From an uncultured Tabrizicola sp. (lineage in GTDB: Bacteria; Pseudomonadota; Alphaproteobacteria; Rhodobacterales; Rhodobacteraceae), in the NCBI GenBank assembly GCA_937858255.1, contig CALLZQ010000210.1:1-6376 (forward strand): a stretch of 6,376 nt of DNA, in the 5' to 3' direction. This document shows positions 1 to 6,350 of the stretch, in pieces (position 1 is the stretch's first letter; each line of letters starts with the position of its first letter). The translations under genes were made by a program, and so were the position numbers. The notes under the pieces were generated by a model. The model saw only the letters and a list, made by a program, of their open reading frames with translations, was not told the DNA's origin and ran no database searches.

Positions 1-678
1 AAGGCCGGTGAAAGTGCCCGCCGCCGCGCGTTCGATCGCCGCCCCGCCCGCGACCGAGCCGGTGAAGTTGATGAACCCGAACGACCGCGCGCCGATCAGC
101 GCCTCGGTCGTGGCATGGTCCAGCACCACGTTCTGAAACACGTCTGCCGGGATACCCGCCGCATGAAAGGCCTCGGCCAGACGCTCGCCCACCAACAGCG
201 TCTGGCTCGCATGTTTCAGCACCACCGAATTGCCGGCGATCAGCGCGGGCACAAGGGTGTTGATCGTGGTGAGATAGGGGTAGTTCCACGGCGCGATGAT
301 AAAGACCACGCCCACCGGTTCGCGGGCGAGGTAGCGGCGAAACGCCGGGCCATCTTCGACCATGGTCGGGGCAAGGGTCTGTTCCGCGATCTCGGCCATA
401 TAGTCGGAGCGGGCATTCACCCCGCCGAATTCACCGCCAAAACGGGTCGGGCGGCCCATCTGCCAGGCCAGTTCCTCGACGATGATATCCTTCATCTCGT
501 TCAGCCTGGCCACCCCGGCCTTGACCAGCGCGATCCGCTCGGCCAAGGGCCGCGCGGCCCAGGCCTTTTGTGCCGCCTTGGCACGGGCGACGGCCTCTGT
601 CGCGGCCTCATGCGTCAGCGGCATGCGCTCGGCATAGACGCTGCCATCGACCGGGGAAATCAGTTGTATCGGTTTCAT
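1..678 (-). CDS. Aldehyde dehydrogenase (NAD(P)+-dependent), N-terminal part, cut by window edge
   Basis: The first 226 codons of an aldehyde dehydrogenase are present; a full member is usually about 450-500 residues, so the C-terminal half with the catalytic Cys and general-base Glu lies outside the window. The family oxidises an aldehyde to a carboxylate using NAD(P)+ in the cytoplasm. Visible hallmarks are PWNYP at 130-134 (its Asn forms the oxyanion hole), the cofactor-binding Lys in LKHAS at 154-158, and FTGS at 205-208 of the Rossmann fold. KHAS replaces the common KPSE, as in Sad/YneI-type succinate semialdehyde dehydrogenases, which I recall having [17 protein letters not shown] also resembles that group. 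The ATG at 678 has an AAGGA Shine-Dalgarno (689-693) ten bases upstream. It lies 23 bases after the VOC gene and is probably cotranscribed with it. The family call is firm; the substrate is unknown, with a semialdehyde or amine-derived aldehyde inferred from the neighbouring ligase. Confidence 0.93.
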   Translation of the reverse strand, partial: MKPIQLISPVDGSVYAERMPLTHEAATEAVARAKAAQKAWAARPLAERIALVKAGVARLNEMKDIIVEELAWQMGRPTRFGGEFGGVNARSDYMAEIAEQTLAPTMVEDGPAFRRYLAREPVGVVFIIAPWNYPYLTTINTLVPALIAGNSVVLKHASQTLLVGERLAEAFHAAGIPADVFQNVVLDHATTEALIGARSFGFINFTGSVAGGAAIERAAAGTFTGL

Positions 679-701
679 CGTCGTTTCGTCCTTTCGCCGC
701 C

Positions 702-1097
702 CTAGTCGTAGCGGCTGATTTCAATCAGGTTTCCATCGGGATCCGTGAAATAGACCGAGGTGATCGGCCCCATCGCCCCGGTCTTTTGCACCGGCCCCTC
801 GGCAATCGGCACCCCGGCCGCTTGCAGATGCGCCATCGTCTGTTCCGGCGCCAGATCGGTGATCAGACACAGATCGCCCGACCCGCGCGTGGCATGGTTG
901 CGTTGCTCTTGCCCCAGGCTTTGCAGGTTGATCTTTTGCCGGCCAAAGCGCAGTGCCAGCCGGCCTGCGCCAAAACGCTCGACCTGCATTCCCAAAACCC
1001 GCGCATAAAAGGCCGCCGCGGCCTCGGGGTCCGCGACGGTCAGAACGAGGTGGTCAATCGACTGGATCGACCCTGGGGGCAGGCCGGGCGCAGACAT
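702..1097 (-). CDS. VOC-superfamily (glyoxalase-fold) protein, GLOD5-like
   Basis: This 131-residue protein has two beta-alpha-beta-beta-beta modules of the vicinal oxygen chelate fold. The first begins with IDHLVLTV (14-21) followed by FYARVLGM (30-37). The second ends with [15 protein letters not shown] (116-130). From memory the sequence follows the GLOD5 / STM3117-type subgroup closely, including GDLCLIT near 74-80, PIAEGPV at 97-103 and TGAMGPI at 106-112. Likely metal ligands are His16 and Glu126; the usual second His is not evident, with Asp75 near that strand. The fold covers glyoxalases, dioxygenases, epimerases and thiol transferases, so the reaction cannot be given. It starts three bases after the ligase stop codon with only a weak Shine-Dalgarno, which points to translational coupling, and it ends 23 bases before the aldehyde dehydrogenase. 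A role in handling a reactive aldehyde or pathway intermediate is inference. Confidence 0.9.
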   Translation of the reverse strand: MSAPGLPPGSIQSIDHLVLTVADPEAAAAFYARVLGMQVERFGAGRLALRFGRQKINLQSLGQEQRNHATRGSGDLCLITDLAPEQTMAHLQAAGVPIAEGPVQKTGAMGPITSVYFTDPDGNLIEISRYD

Positions 1098-1100
1098 GGA

Positions 1101-2468
1101 TCACGCCCGTTCCAGCAGCCGCTGGCGTTCGAAATCGGTCACCACGCGGTCCATTTCCGAAATTTCCCAGTCGGCGGCATGGGCGTAATGGTCAACCACC
1201 GCATCGCCAAAGGCCCCGCGCAGCATCGCCGATCCGCGCAGCGCCTCGGCGGCGGCGCGCAGGGTTTTGGGGATCTCGCGGGCATTCTTGGCGGCATACA
1301 TGTCACCCTTGAGTTCCGGCTCCAGCGCCAACTTGTTCTCAATCCCGTCAAGGCCCGCCGCCAGCAGCGCCGCGCAGGCGAGATAGGGGTTCACATCCGC
1401 CCCGGGGATGCGGCATTCCACGCGCACCGCCTTGGTATGCTCACCGCAGACGCGGAAACCGGCGGTGCGGTTGTCGGCGCTCCAGACCGCTTTGGTGGGG
1501 GCGAACATGCCGACGCAGAACCGCTTGTAGCTGTTCACATAGGGCGCGAGGAAGGCGGTGATCTCGGTCGCATGGGCCAGTTGCCCGGCAAGGAAATGCT
1601 TCATCATCTCCGACATGCCATGCTGGTCGGCGGCATCGGCAAAGGCGGGTTTGCCGTCCTTGGTCCAGAGGCTTTGATGGATATGGGCGGATGAACCGGC
1701 ACGGCGGTGGTCATATTTCGCCATGAAGGTCACGGACTTGCCCTGCTGATGGGCGATTTCCTTGACCGCGTTCTTGATCAGCACATGGTTGTCGGCAGTG
1801 TCGAGCGCGTCGGAATATTTGTAATTCACCTCGGCCTGACCGGTCTCGGCCTCGCCCTTGGTGTTTTCGACCACGATTCCGGCGCCGTACAGCCCGTTAC
1901 GGATGGCGCGCATCACCGGCTCTTCCTTGGTGGTCTGGAAGATGTGGTAATCCTCATTATAGCTGCCGACCGTGCGCAGGTTCTCGGTGCCCTGATCGCG
2001 CAGCGCCTCATAGCTGTTCTCGAACAGGTAGAATTCCAGCTCGGTCGCCATCATCGGCTCCAGCCCCATGGCGCGGGCGCGAGCGACCTGACGTTTCAGG
2101 ATGCTGCGGGGGGCAATCGCCACCTCTTCATGCGTGTGGTGGTCGAGGTAATCGCCCAGAACCAGCGCCGTTCCCGGCAGCCACGGCAGGCGGCGCAGGG
2201 TCGACATGTCGGTTTTCAGGACATAATCGCCATAGCCCTGTTCCCAGCTTGCCGATTTATAGCCCGGCACTGTGTACATCTCCATGTCCACGGTCAGCAG
2301 GTAGTTGCAGCAATGCGTCTCGACATGCCCGCCATCGACGAAAAACCGCGCGTGAAAGCGCTTGCCCATCAGGCGGCCCTGCATGTCGATCCCGGCGACC
2401 ACGACCGTGTCGATCTCGCCCTTGTCCACAAGGCCCCGCAGTTCGTCCAGCGTCAGATTGCCCGGCAT
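1101..2468 (-). CDS. Glutamine-synthetase-family ligase, probable gamma-glutamyl amine/polyamine synthetase (PuuA/GlnA3/GlnA4/IpuC type)
   Basis: This 455-residue cytoplasmic enzyme would join the gamma-carboxyl of glutamate to an amine using ATP. Numbering from the ATG at 2468, DMQGRLMGKR (28-37) is the N-terminal motif seen in PuuA-type enzymes. Metal-binding Glu145 lies in ELEF and Glu213 in GQAEVNY. SSAHIHQS (259-266) carries the His equivalent to GlnA His269. VNSYKRF (311-317), Arg334 and Arg339 in NRTAGFR, and RVECR with NPYL (349-362) form the glutamate/ATP site. Canonical GlnA has NGSGMH where this protein has AGSSAH, and no clear DGSS ammonia-site motif is seen, which argues against ordinary ammonia-assimilating GlnA. 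The adenylylation-site context of GlnA is also not apparent. The frame stays open to a GTG at 2525, but that codon lies in a strong terminator-like hairpin and the added 19 residues do not resemble the family. The ATG at 2468 has GGGGGA six bases upstream. The amine substrate is unknown. Confidence 0.9.
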   Translation of the reverse strand: MPGNLTLDELRGLVDKGEIDTVVVAGIDMQGRLMGKRFHARFFVDGGHVETHCCNYLLTVDMEMYTVPGYKSASWEQGYGDYVLKTDMSTLRRLPWLPGTALVLGDYLDHHTHEEVAIAPRSILKRQVARARAMGLEPMMATELEFYLFENSYEALRDQGTENLRTVGSYNEDYHIFQTTKEEPVMRAIRNGLYGAGIVVENTKGEAETGQAEVNYKYSDALDTADNHVLIKNAVKEIAHQQGKSVTFMAKYDHRRAGSSAHIHQSLWTKDGKPAFADAADQHGMSEMMKHFLAGQLAHATEITAFLAPYVNSYKRFCVGMFAPTKAVWSADNRTAGFRVCGEHTKAVRVECRIPGADVNPYLACAALLAAGLDGIENKLALEPELKGDMYAAKNAREIPKTLRAAAEALRGSAMLRGAFGDAVVDHYAHAADWEISEMDRVVTDFERQRLLERA

Positions 2469-2474
2469 CTCGGG

Positions 2475-2480
2475 TCCCCC
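2475..2480 (-). promoter_or_regulatory. Ribosome binding site deciding the ligase start
   Basis: GGGGGA on the minus strand is six bases upstream of the ATG at 2468. The alternative GTG at 2525 is preceded only by the GC-rich arm of a hairpin and would itself be base-paired. This site therefore supports the shorter protein start. Confidence 0.6.
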
Positions 2481-2498
2481 GTCAGTGAGTCTGATTTG

Positions 2499-2527
2499 AT
2501 CATATTCTTCGGAAAGGGGGCGCACAA
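2499..2527 (-). promoter_or_regulatory. Possible internal promoter for the ligase-VOC-aldehyde dehydrogenase genes
   Basis: A TATGAT hexamer (minus strand, 2504-2499) matches the -10 consensus at five of six bases. Seventeen bases upstream is TTGTGC (2527-2522), which matches only the TTG of the -35 box. A transcript would start near 2492 and give a leader of about 24 bases to the ATG at 2468. The -35 falls inside the hairpin after dctP. The position suits an operon restarting after a terminator, but the -35 is weak and this could be chance. Confidence 0.3.
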
Positions 2528-2540
2528 TCGCACGCCCCCC
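2513..2540 (-). terminator. Probable intrinsic terminator after dctP
   Basis: In the minus-strand RNA, GGGGGCG (2539-2533) pairs with CGCCCCC (2522-2516). Two G-U pairs and one C-G pair extend the stem to ten pairs closed by a four-base loop at 2526-2529. Three U residues (2515-2513) follow directly. It begins about 22 bases after the dctP stop codon, a typical terminator position. The U tract is short, so termination may be partial and the element could act as an attenuator between the transporter genes and the catabolic genes. The GTG at 2525-2523 is buried in the stem. Confidence 0.65.
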
Positions 2541-2561
2541 GGGTTTGGCTGAAATCAGGCG

Positions 2562-3596
2562 TCAGAAGCGATAGGGCACGCCCGCCTTTTGCATCGTCTC
2601 ATTATAGGTCTTGATGATCGAGACGACCTTGGCCTTGACCTCGGATTCGGCGGCGATCTCATCCCAGAACTTGACGGCGGCATCCTCAACCGTTTTCCAC
2701 TCTTCGTCCGGGATGGTGGTCAGCTTCAGCTTGGTCTCATTGACCCGCAGGCTGGCCTCACCCGCCCAATACCAGTGCTGACGGTAGTAATGCGACTGCT
2801 GGAAGCAGGCCTCGATCAGTTGTTGCAGATGCGGCGGCAGTTCGTTCCAGCGGTCCATATTGGCAAAGAAGTGGCCAATCCACGCGCCCGAGATGTTGTT
2901 GGTCAGGAAGTAGTCGGTCACATTCGACCAGCCCACGGTATAGACCTCGGTGATCCCCGACCAGGCAAGGCCATCAAGCTCTCCGGTTTGCAGCGCGACC
3001 TCGACATCTTCCCACGGCAGCGTGACCGGCACCACGCCGAATTGCGCGAGGAACCGCCCAGCAGTCGGGAAGGTAAAGATCCGCAGCCCGTTCAGATCGG
3101 CAAGGCTGTTGATCGGCTTTTTGGTTGAGAAGTTGCACGGGTCCCAAGAACCGGCCGAGATATGCTTGATGCCGACCTTGGCGTATTCTTCCTTCCAAAT
3201 CTGGTCGAGGCCGTATTTGTTGAACAGTGCCGGCACATCGAGGCTGTAGCGCAGGGCCAGCGGGAAATAGCCGCCAAAGACGGTGACTTCGGTTGGCGAG
3301 GCCATCGAGTCGTCATCCGATTGCACGCAATCAATGGTGCCGGCCTGCATGGCCTGAAACAGCTCGCCCGTCGGGACAAGCTGATCGGCGGTGTAAAGCT
3401 CGATCTCCATCTGCCCGGCGGCGATGGTGTTGAACATGTCTACGGCAGGCTTGACCACCTCTTCGGCCAGTGCCGCACCGGCATAGGTCTGCATCCGCCA
3501 TTTGATCGGCGCCTGCGCCCGCGCAAGGGTCGGCGCGGCCAGCGTGGCGGCACCGGCAAGGGCACCCTTGGTCAGAAAGGAACGTCTGGTCGTCAT
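2562..3596 (-). CDS. dctP: TRAP transporter solute receptor, DctP/TakP-like, Tat-exported
   Basis: This 344-residue periplasmic receptor captures the substrate and delivers it to the DctQM membrane complex. The N-terminus TTRRSFL (2-8) followed by a hydrophobic alanine-rich stretch and ARAQA near 25-29 is a twin-arginine signal peptide with a likely cut around Ala27-Ala29. Mature-region family features are the GQLVP-like DQLVPTGELFQAM (71-83), LNGLRIFTFPTAG (168-180), FGVVPVTLPWEDVEVALQTGELDG (186-209) and a C-terminal helix region. In most DctP receptors the Arg that salt-bridges the ligand carboxylate is the last residue of a GLKxR-type motif; here that position is Phe174, with Arg172 two residues earlier. 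The ATG at 3596 has GGAGG seven bases upstream. It is the last gene of the transporter set, 61 bases after dctM, and is followed by a terminator-like hairpin. The receptor family is certain; the ligand is not. Confidence 0.95.
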   Translation of the reverse strand: MTTRRSFLTKGALAGAATLAAPTLARAQAPIKWRMQTYAGAALAEEVVKPAVDMFNTIAAGQMEIELYTADQLVPTGELFQAMQAGTIDCVQSDDDSMASPTEVTVFGGYFPLALRYSLDVPALFNKYGLDQIWKEEYAKVGIKHISAGSWDPCNFSTKKPINSLADLNGLRIFTFPTAGRFLAQFGVVPVTLPWEDVEVALQTGELDGLAWSGITEVYTVGWSNVTDYFLTNNISGAWIGHFFANMDRWNELPPHLQQLIEACFQQSHYYRQHWYWAGEASLRVNETKLKLTTIPDEEWKTVEDAAVKFWDEIAAESEVKAKVVSIIKTYNETMQKAGVPYRF

Positions 3597-3603
3597 CTTC
3601 AGG

Positions 3604-3608
3604 CCTCC
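3604..3608 (-). promoter_or_regulatory. Strong ribosome binding site of dctP
   Basis: GGAGG on the minus strand sits seven bases before the ATG at 3596. It is the best Shine-Dalgarno in the window, consistent with the receptor needing more copies than the membrane subunits. Confidence 0.75.
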
Positions 3609-3631
3609 ATATTGGTGTCAGGGTTTCGCTG

Positions 3632-3648
3632 AGGGCGTTGACCGCCCC
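3632..3648 (-). other. Small intercistronic hairpin between dctM and dctP
   Basis: In the minus-strand RNA, GGGGCG (3648-3643) pairs with CGCCCU (3637-3632) as five Watson-Crick pairs and one G-U pair around a five-base loop. No U tract follows, so it is not a clear terminator. It could protect or process the mRNA end between dctM and the receptor gene. A stem this short can also occur by chance in GC-rich DNA. Confidence 0.3.
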
Positions 3649-3657
3649 TTATTCATT

Positions 3658-4998
3658 TCAGGGGTAGAATTTGTTCGGCAGCCACAGCGCCAGTTCGGGA
3701 AAGGCCATGATCAGGCCCAGACCGATGGTCATCACCACCACAAAGGGCCAGACCGAGGAATAGATATCGCCCATGGTGATTTCCGGCGGCGCAAAGGCCC
3801 GCATCAGGAAGAGGTTATAGCCAAAGGGCGGCGTCAGATAGGCGATCTGGCAAGTGATAGTATAGAGAACCCCGTACCAGATCAGCACATCGCCCCGGTC
3901 CATGCCGAAATCGAGGCTGGCCACCAGCGGCACATAGAGGGGCGCGACGATCACCAGCATGGCGGTATCGTCAAGGAACATCCCCATCAGCAGGAAGGAC
4001 AACTGCATCAGGATCAGGATGGTCCAGGGCCCCATATGCAACTGATCGACAAACAGGCTCTCGACCGCCTTCACCGCGCCGAGGCCATCGAAAACCGCGC
4101 CAAAGGACAGCGCCGCCAGGATCACCCACATGAACATCGCCGAGATGCCAAGGGTATTCCGGGTTGCGATTTCAAAGACGTTACGGTTCATCCGCCCCTT
4201 GATCACCGCACCCAGCACCGTCATCGCCACACCGACGACCGAGCTTTCGACCAGCGAGGTATAGCCGTAGATGAACGGGATCATCATCCCGCCAAAGATC
4301 GCAAAGGGCAAAAGCCCGGCGCGCAGCGAGCCGATCTTTTCGGCGCGGGTGATCTGTGCCCGCTCTTCCTCGGTGATCGCCGGGCCAAGCTCGGGCTGCA
4401 ATTTGCAGCGCACCAGGATCAGCACAATGAACAGCGCCGCCATCATCAGCCCGGGCAGGATCCCGGCCAGCCACAACTCGGACACCGGCGCCCGGGCGAT
4501 CATTGCATAAAGCACCAGCACGACCGAGGGCGGGATCAGGATGCCAAGGCTGGACCCGGCCTGAATGACGCCGGTCACCATCTTCTTGTCATAGCCCCGG
4601 CGCAGCAGTTCCGGCAGCGCGATGGTCGAGCCGATGGCCATCCCCGCGACCGACAGGCCGTTCATCGCCGAAATCAGCACCATCAGCAGAATTGTTCCGA
4701 TCGCCAGCCCGCCGCGCACCCGCCCGAACCAGATGTGGAACATCCGGTAAAGGTCATCGGCCAGCCGGGCCTCGCTCATCACATATCCCATAAAGACGAA
4801 CATCGGCAGCGACAGCAGCGGATACCACTTCATCAGCTTCATGCTGGCGGAAAAGCCCATCCGCTCGCCCCCCGTACCCCAGAGCATCAGGGCCGAGAAC
4901 ACCGCGACAAAGCCGATCACCGCAAAGACCCGCTGCCCGGTCATCATCAACAGCAGCATGGTCGAGAACATCAGCAGGGCAATCATCTCATAGGACAT
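3658..4998 (-). CDS. dctM: TRAP transporter large membrane subunit DctM
   Basis: This 446-residue inner-membrane protein forms the transport channel that imports substrate with a sodium or proton gradient. It is hydrophobic throughout, with about a dozen membrane segments starting at residues 4-20. Family motifs visible are GSSLGILIPPSVVLVLYA (148-165), MGMFLDDTAMLVIVAPLYVP (338-357) and LTPPFGYNLFLMRA (388-401). The length is normal for DctM. The frame is open upstream to 5118, but that part overlaps dctQ and is not membrane-like. The ATG at 4998 begins MSYEMIALLMF, shares one base with the dctQ stop codon (TGATG) and follows a GGAGAGGTG ribosome site. It works as a pair with DctQ and receives substrate from DctP. 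Confidence 0.97.
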   Translation of the reverse strand: MSYEMIALLMFSTMLLLMMTGQRVFAVIGFVAVFSALMLWGTGGERMGFSASMKLMKWYPLLSLPMFVFMGYVMSEARLADDLYRMFHIWFGRVRGGLAIGTILLMVLISAMNGLSVAGMAIGSTIALPELLRRGYDKKMVTGVIQAGSSLGILIPPSVVLVLYAMIARAPVSELWLAGILPGLMMAALFIVLILVRCKLQPELGPAITEEERAQITRAEKIGSLRAGLLPFAIFGGMMIPFIYGYTSLVESSVVGVAMTVLGAVIKGRMNRNVFEIATRNTLGISAMFMWVILAALSFGAVFDGLGAVKAVESLFVDQLHMGPWTILILMQLSFLLMGMFLDDTAMLVIVAPLYVPLVASLDFGMDRGDVLIWYGVLYTITCQIAYLTPPFGYNLFLMRAFAPPEITMGDIYSSVWPFVVVMTIGLGLIMAFPELALWLPNKFYP

Positions 4999-5504
4999 CA
5001 GATCACCTCTCCGCGGATGGTCGCGATATCCTTGATCAGCGCCGAGAGGGCCTGAAGCAGCATGAGGAAAAATCCAATGCAGAGCGTGACCTTGATTGGC
5101 CACATATAGGGGCGCCATGCCGTCGGGCTGCGCTCATTATAGGTAAAGGCGTAGAGGGTGGAATCCACCGCGCCATAAAGCATGACGCAGAGGTAGAAGA
5201 TCAGCGCGAAAACGGTAAACGCATCCCAGAGCGCGCGCTTTTGCGGGCTTTGCTTGGCGTAGAACAGGTCCATGCGAACATGCCCCTCAAGCTGCATCGC
5301 ATAGGGACCGCCAAGGATGTAATAGGCCACCATCACGAACTGGGCCATTTCAAGGGTCCAGAGCGAGGGGTTGAAGAACGCCTTGGAAATGGTCGACCAC
5401 ATCAGGATCGCCATAAGCACGAACAACAGGTACATGGCAAAACGCCCGACCCCGTAGTTCAGCTTGTCGACCAGACGGACAAAGGCAATCGCGGCGCGGG
5501 GCAT
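4998..5504 (-). CDS. dctQ: TRAP transporter small membrane subunit DctQ
   Basis: This 168-residue inner-membrane protein has four predicted membrane helices at about 22-40, 53-72, 95-113 and 134-156. SLWTLEMAQF (47-56) with the conserved Trp-x-x-Glu and GHVRMDLFY (74-82) are the DctQ signatures. DctQ associates with DctM and is needed for transport by the complex. The ATG at 5504 overlaps the stop codon of the amidohydrolase by one base (TGATG), and its own stop overlaps the dctM start in the same way, so the three genes are translationally coupled. A GCAGGGG ribosome site precedes it within the end of the upstream gene. Confidence 0.95.
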   Translation of the reverse strand: MPRAAIAFVRLVDKLNYGVGRFAMYLLFVLMAILMWSTISKAFFNPSLWTLEMAQFVMVAYYILGGPYAMQLEGHVRMDLFYAKQSPQKRALWDAFTVFALIFYLCVMLYGAVDSTLYAFTYNERSPTAWRPYMWPIKVTLCIGFFLMLLQALSALIKDIATIRGEVI

Positions 5505-6304
5505 CAGACGGCCCCTCTGCTCAGATCATCAAGCGCTGCCGCCAGACATGGCGCCAGCCGCTCGGCCATCGCCTCGGCATCCGCGCGGGTTGCGATCAGA
5601 TCGTTGCGGATCTCCAGCATGGCATTGGGCAGCCGATAGGGGTTGGCCTGAAGCCGCAGCGTATGGGTCACGCCATCGGCGGCGGAATAGGGCTCATTCA
5701 TCTGCGCATTCAGCCCTTCGGGCGCGTGGGTCAGGATCGCCTGCGCCAGACGAGGGTCTGCATCATGGATGATCCCGAACTCCACGGCGCGCGGGTTGCC
5801 GAAATAGACCGGGGTAAAGCTGTGGATCGTCACGATCACCGGGGCGAGGCCAAGGGCCATGCGCCGGGCGATCTCGATATGCAGATCGTCGTGAAAGGGT
5901 ACATAGACGGCCTGGGTCCGTGCGGCCCGCTCGGCTGCGGAAATATTGGCATTGCCGGGCACCTCATAGACTTCGGACTTGGCCGGCATGGCGCCGTCCT
6001 GATCGGGGGCGCGGTTCAGGTCATAGACCAGCCGGCTGACCGGGGCATGAACAAGGCAGGCATCCAGCCGCCGCGCCAGCCCCCGCGCCAGATCGAGTGC
6101 GCCCGGATCCCAGGCGATATGGGCCAGTCGCGCCGCATCGCTCAGGCCAAGACCGCCCCAGTTCTCGGGGATGTGATGCGAGGCATGCTCGCAGACCAGA
6201 ACGATCCGCCCGCGCGAGTCTCGGTTCTCGAAAATCGCGTGAAAGGGCGTTATGTTTTCGACCGGCGCAGTGACCTTTTCCGGCGCTGCCATGGCGCGAG
6301 TCAT
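5504..6304 (-). CDS. Predicted N-formylglutamate amidohydrolase-family protein (PF05013 / COG3931 type)
   Basis: This protein of up to 266 residues belongs to a zinc-type amidohydrolase family whose founding member, HutG, splits N-formylglutamate into formate and glutamate. Family landmarks are LVCEHASHHIP (36-46, Glu39 and His40), HIAWDPGA (62-69, Asp66), SRLVYDLNR (90-98), VTIHSFTPVY (158-167, His161) and LEIRNDLI (230-237). The length fits the short 'predicted' subgroup better than characterised histidine-pathway HutG. No other histidine-degradation genes are in the window; the gene is instead coupled to a TRAP transporter by a one-base overlap. It may act on an imported or pathway-made N-acyl or gamma-glutamyl amide, which is inference. 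The start is uncertain: the ATG at 6304 has AGGGAG touching it with no spacer, whereas an in-frame ATG at 6292 puts the same site 12 bases away and removes only four residues. Confidence 0.9.
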   Translation of the reverse strand: MTRAMAAPEKVTAPVENITPFHAIFENRDSRGRIVLVCEHASHHIPENWGGLGLSDAARLAHIAWDPGALDLARGLARRLDACLVHAPVSRLVYDLNRAPDQDGAMPAKSEVYEVPGNANISAAERAARTQAVYVPFHDDLHIEIARRMALGLAPVIVTIHSFTPVYFGNPRAVEFGIIHDADPRLAQAILTHAPEGLNAQMNEPYSAADGVTHTLRLQANPYRLPNAMLEIRNDLIATRADAEAMAERLAPCLAAALDDLSRGAV

Positions 6305-6321
6305 CTCCCTGTTTTTTGTCA

Positions 6322-6350
6322 GCGTCCTTTGCCGGGCGGGCTTCTGTCAA
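6322..6350 (-). promoter_or_regulatory. Possible promoter of the amidohydrolase-TRAP operon
   Basis: A perfect TTGACA -35 box lies at 6350-6345 on the minus strand, in the only AT-rich stretch of the window and upstream of the first gene. At a 17-base spacing the -10 position reads GGACGC, which is a poor match. Alphaproteobacterial -10 boxes are often weak, so an activated promoter is possible. Transcription would start near 6315, giving a very short leader. Confidence 0.4.

Noticed and set aside
570..1694. Plus-strand open frame of about 370 codons
   Set aside because: It lies opposite the aldehyde dehydrogenase, VOC and ligase genes, which have clear family motifs. The frame is a by-product of GC-rich codon use and shows no family features.
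1101..2468. Calling the ligase housekeeping GlnA
   Set aside because: The NGSGMH-type motif is altered to AGSSAH, no clear ammonia-site DGSS motif is seen, and the N-terminal QGRLMGKR motif and gene context match gamma-glutamyl amine ligases better.
1707..2552. Plus-strand open frame of about 280 codons opposite the ligase
   Set aside because: It mirrors the ligase coding strand and has no supported domain or credible ribosome site.
3502..5055. Long plus-strand open frame of over 500 codons opposite dctM and dctQ
   Set aside because: It is antisense to well-supported TRAP genes. The protein is dominated by His, Gln, Arg and Asp, typical of the complement of hydrophobic GC-rich codons, and has no recognisable domain.
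4999..5118. Forty-residue N-terminal extension of DctM
   Set aside because: The extension lies within dctQ in another frame, is not membrane-like, and the TGATG overlap with a good ribosome site marks the ATG at 4998 as the start.
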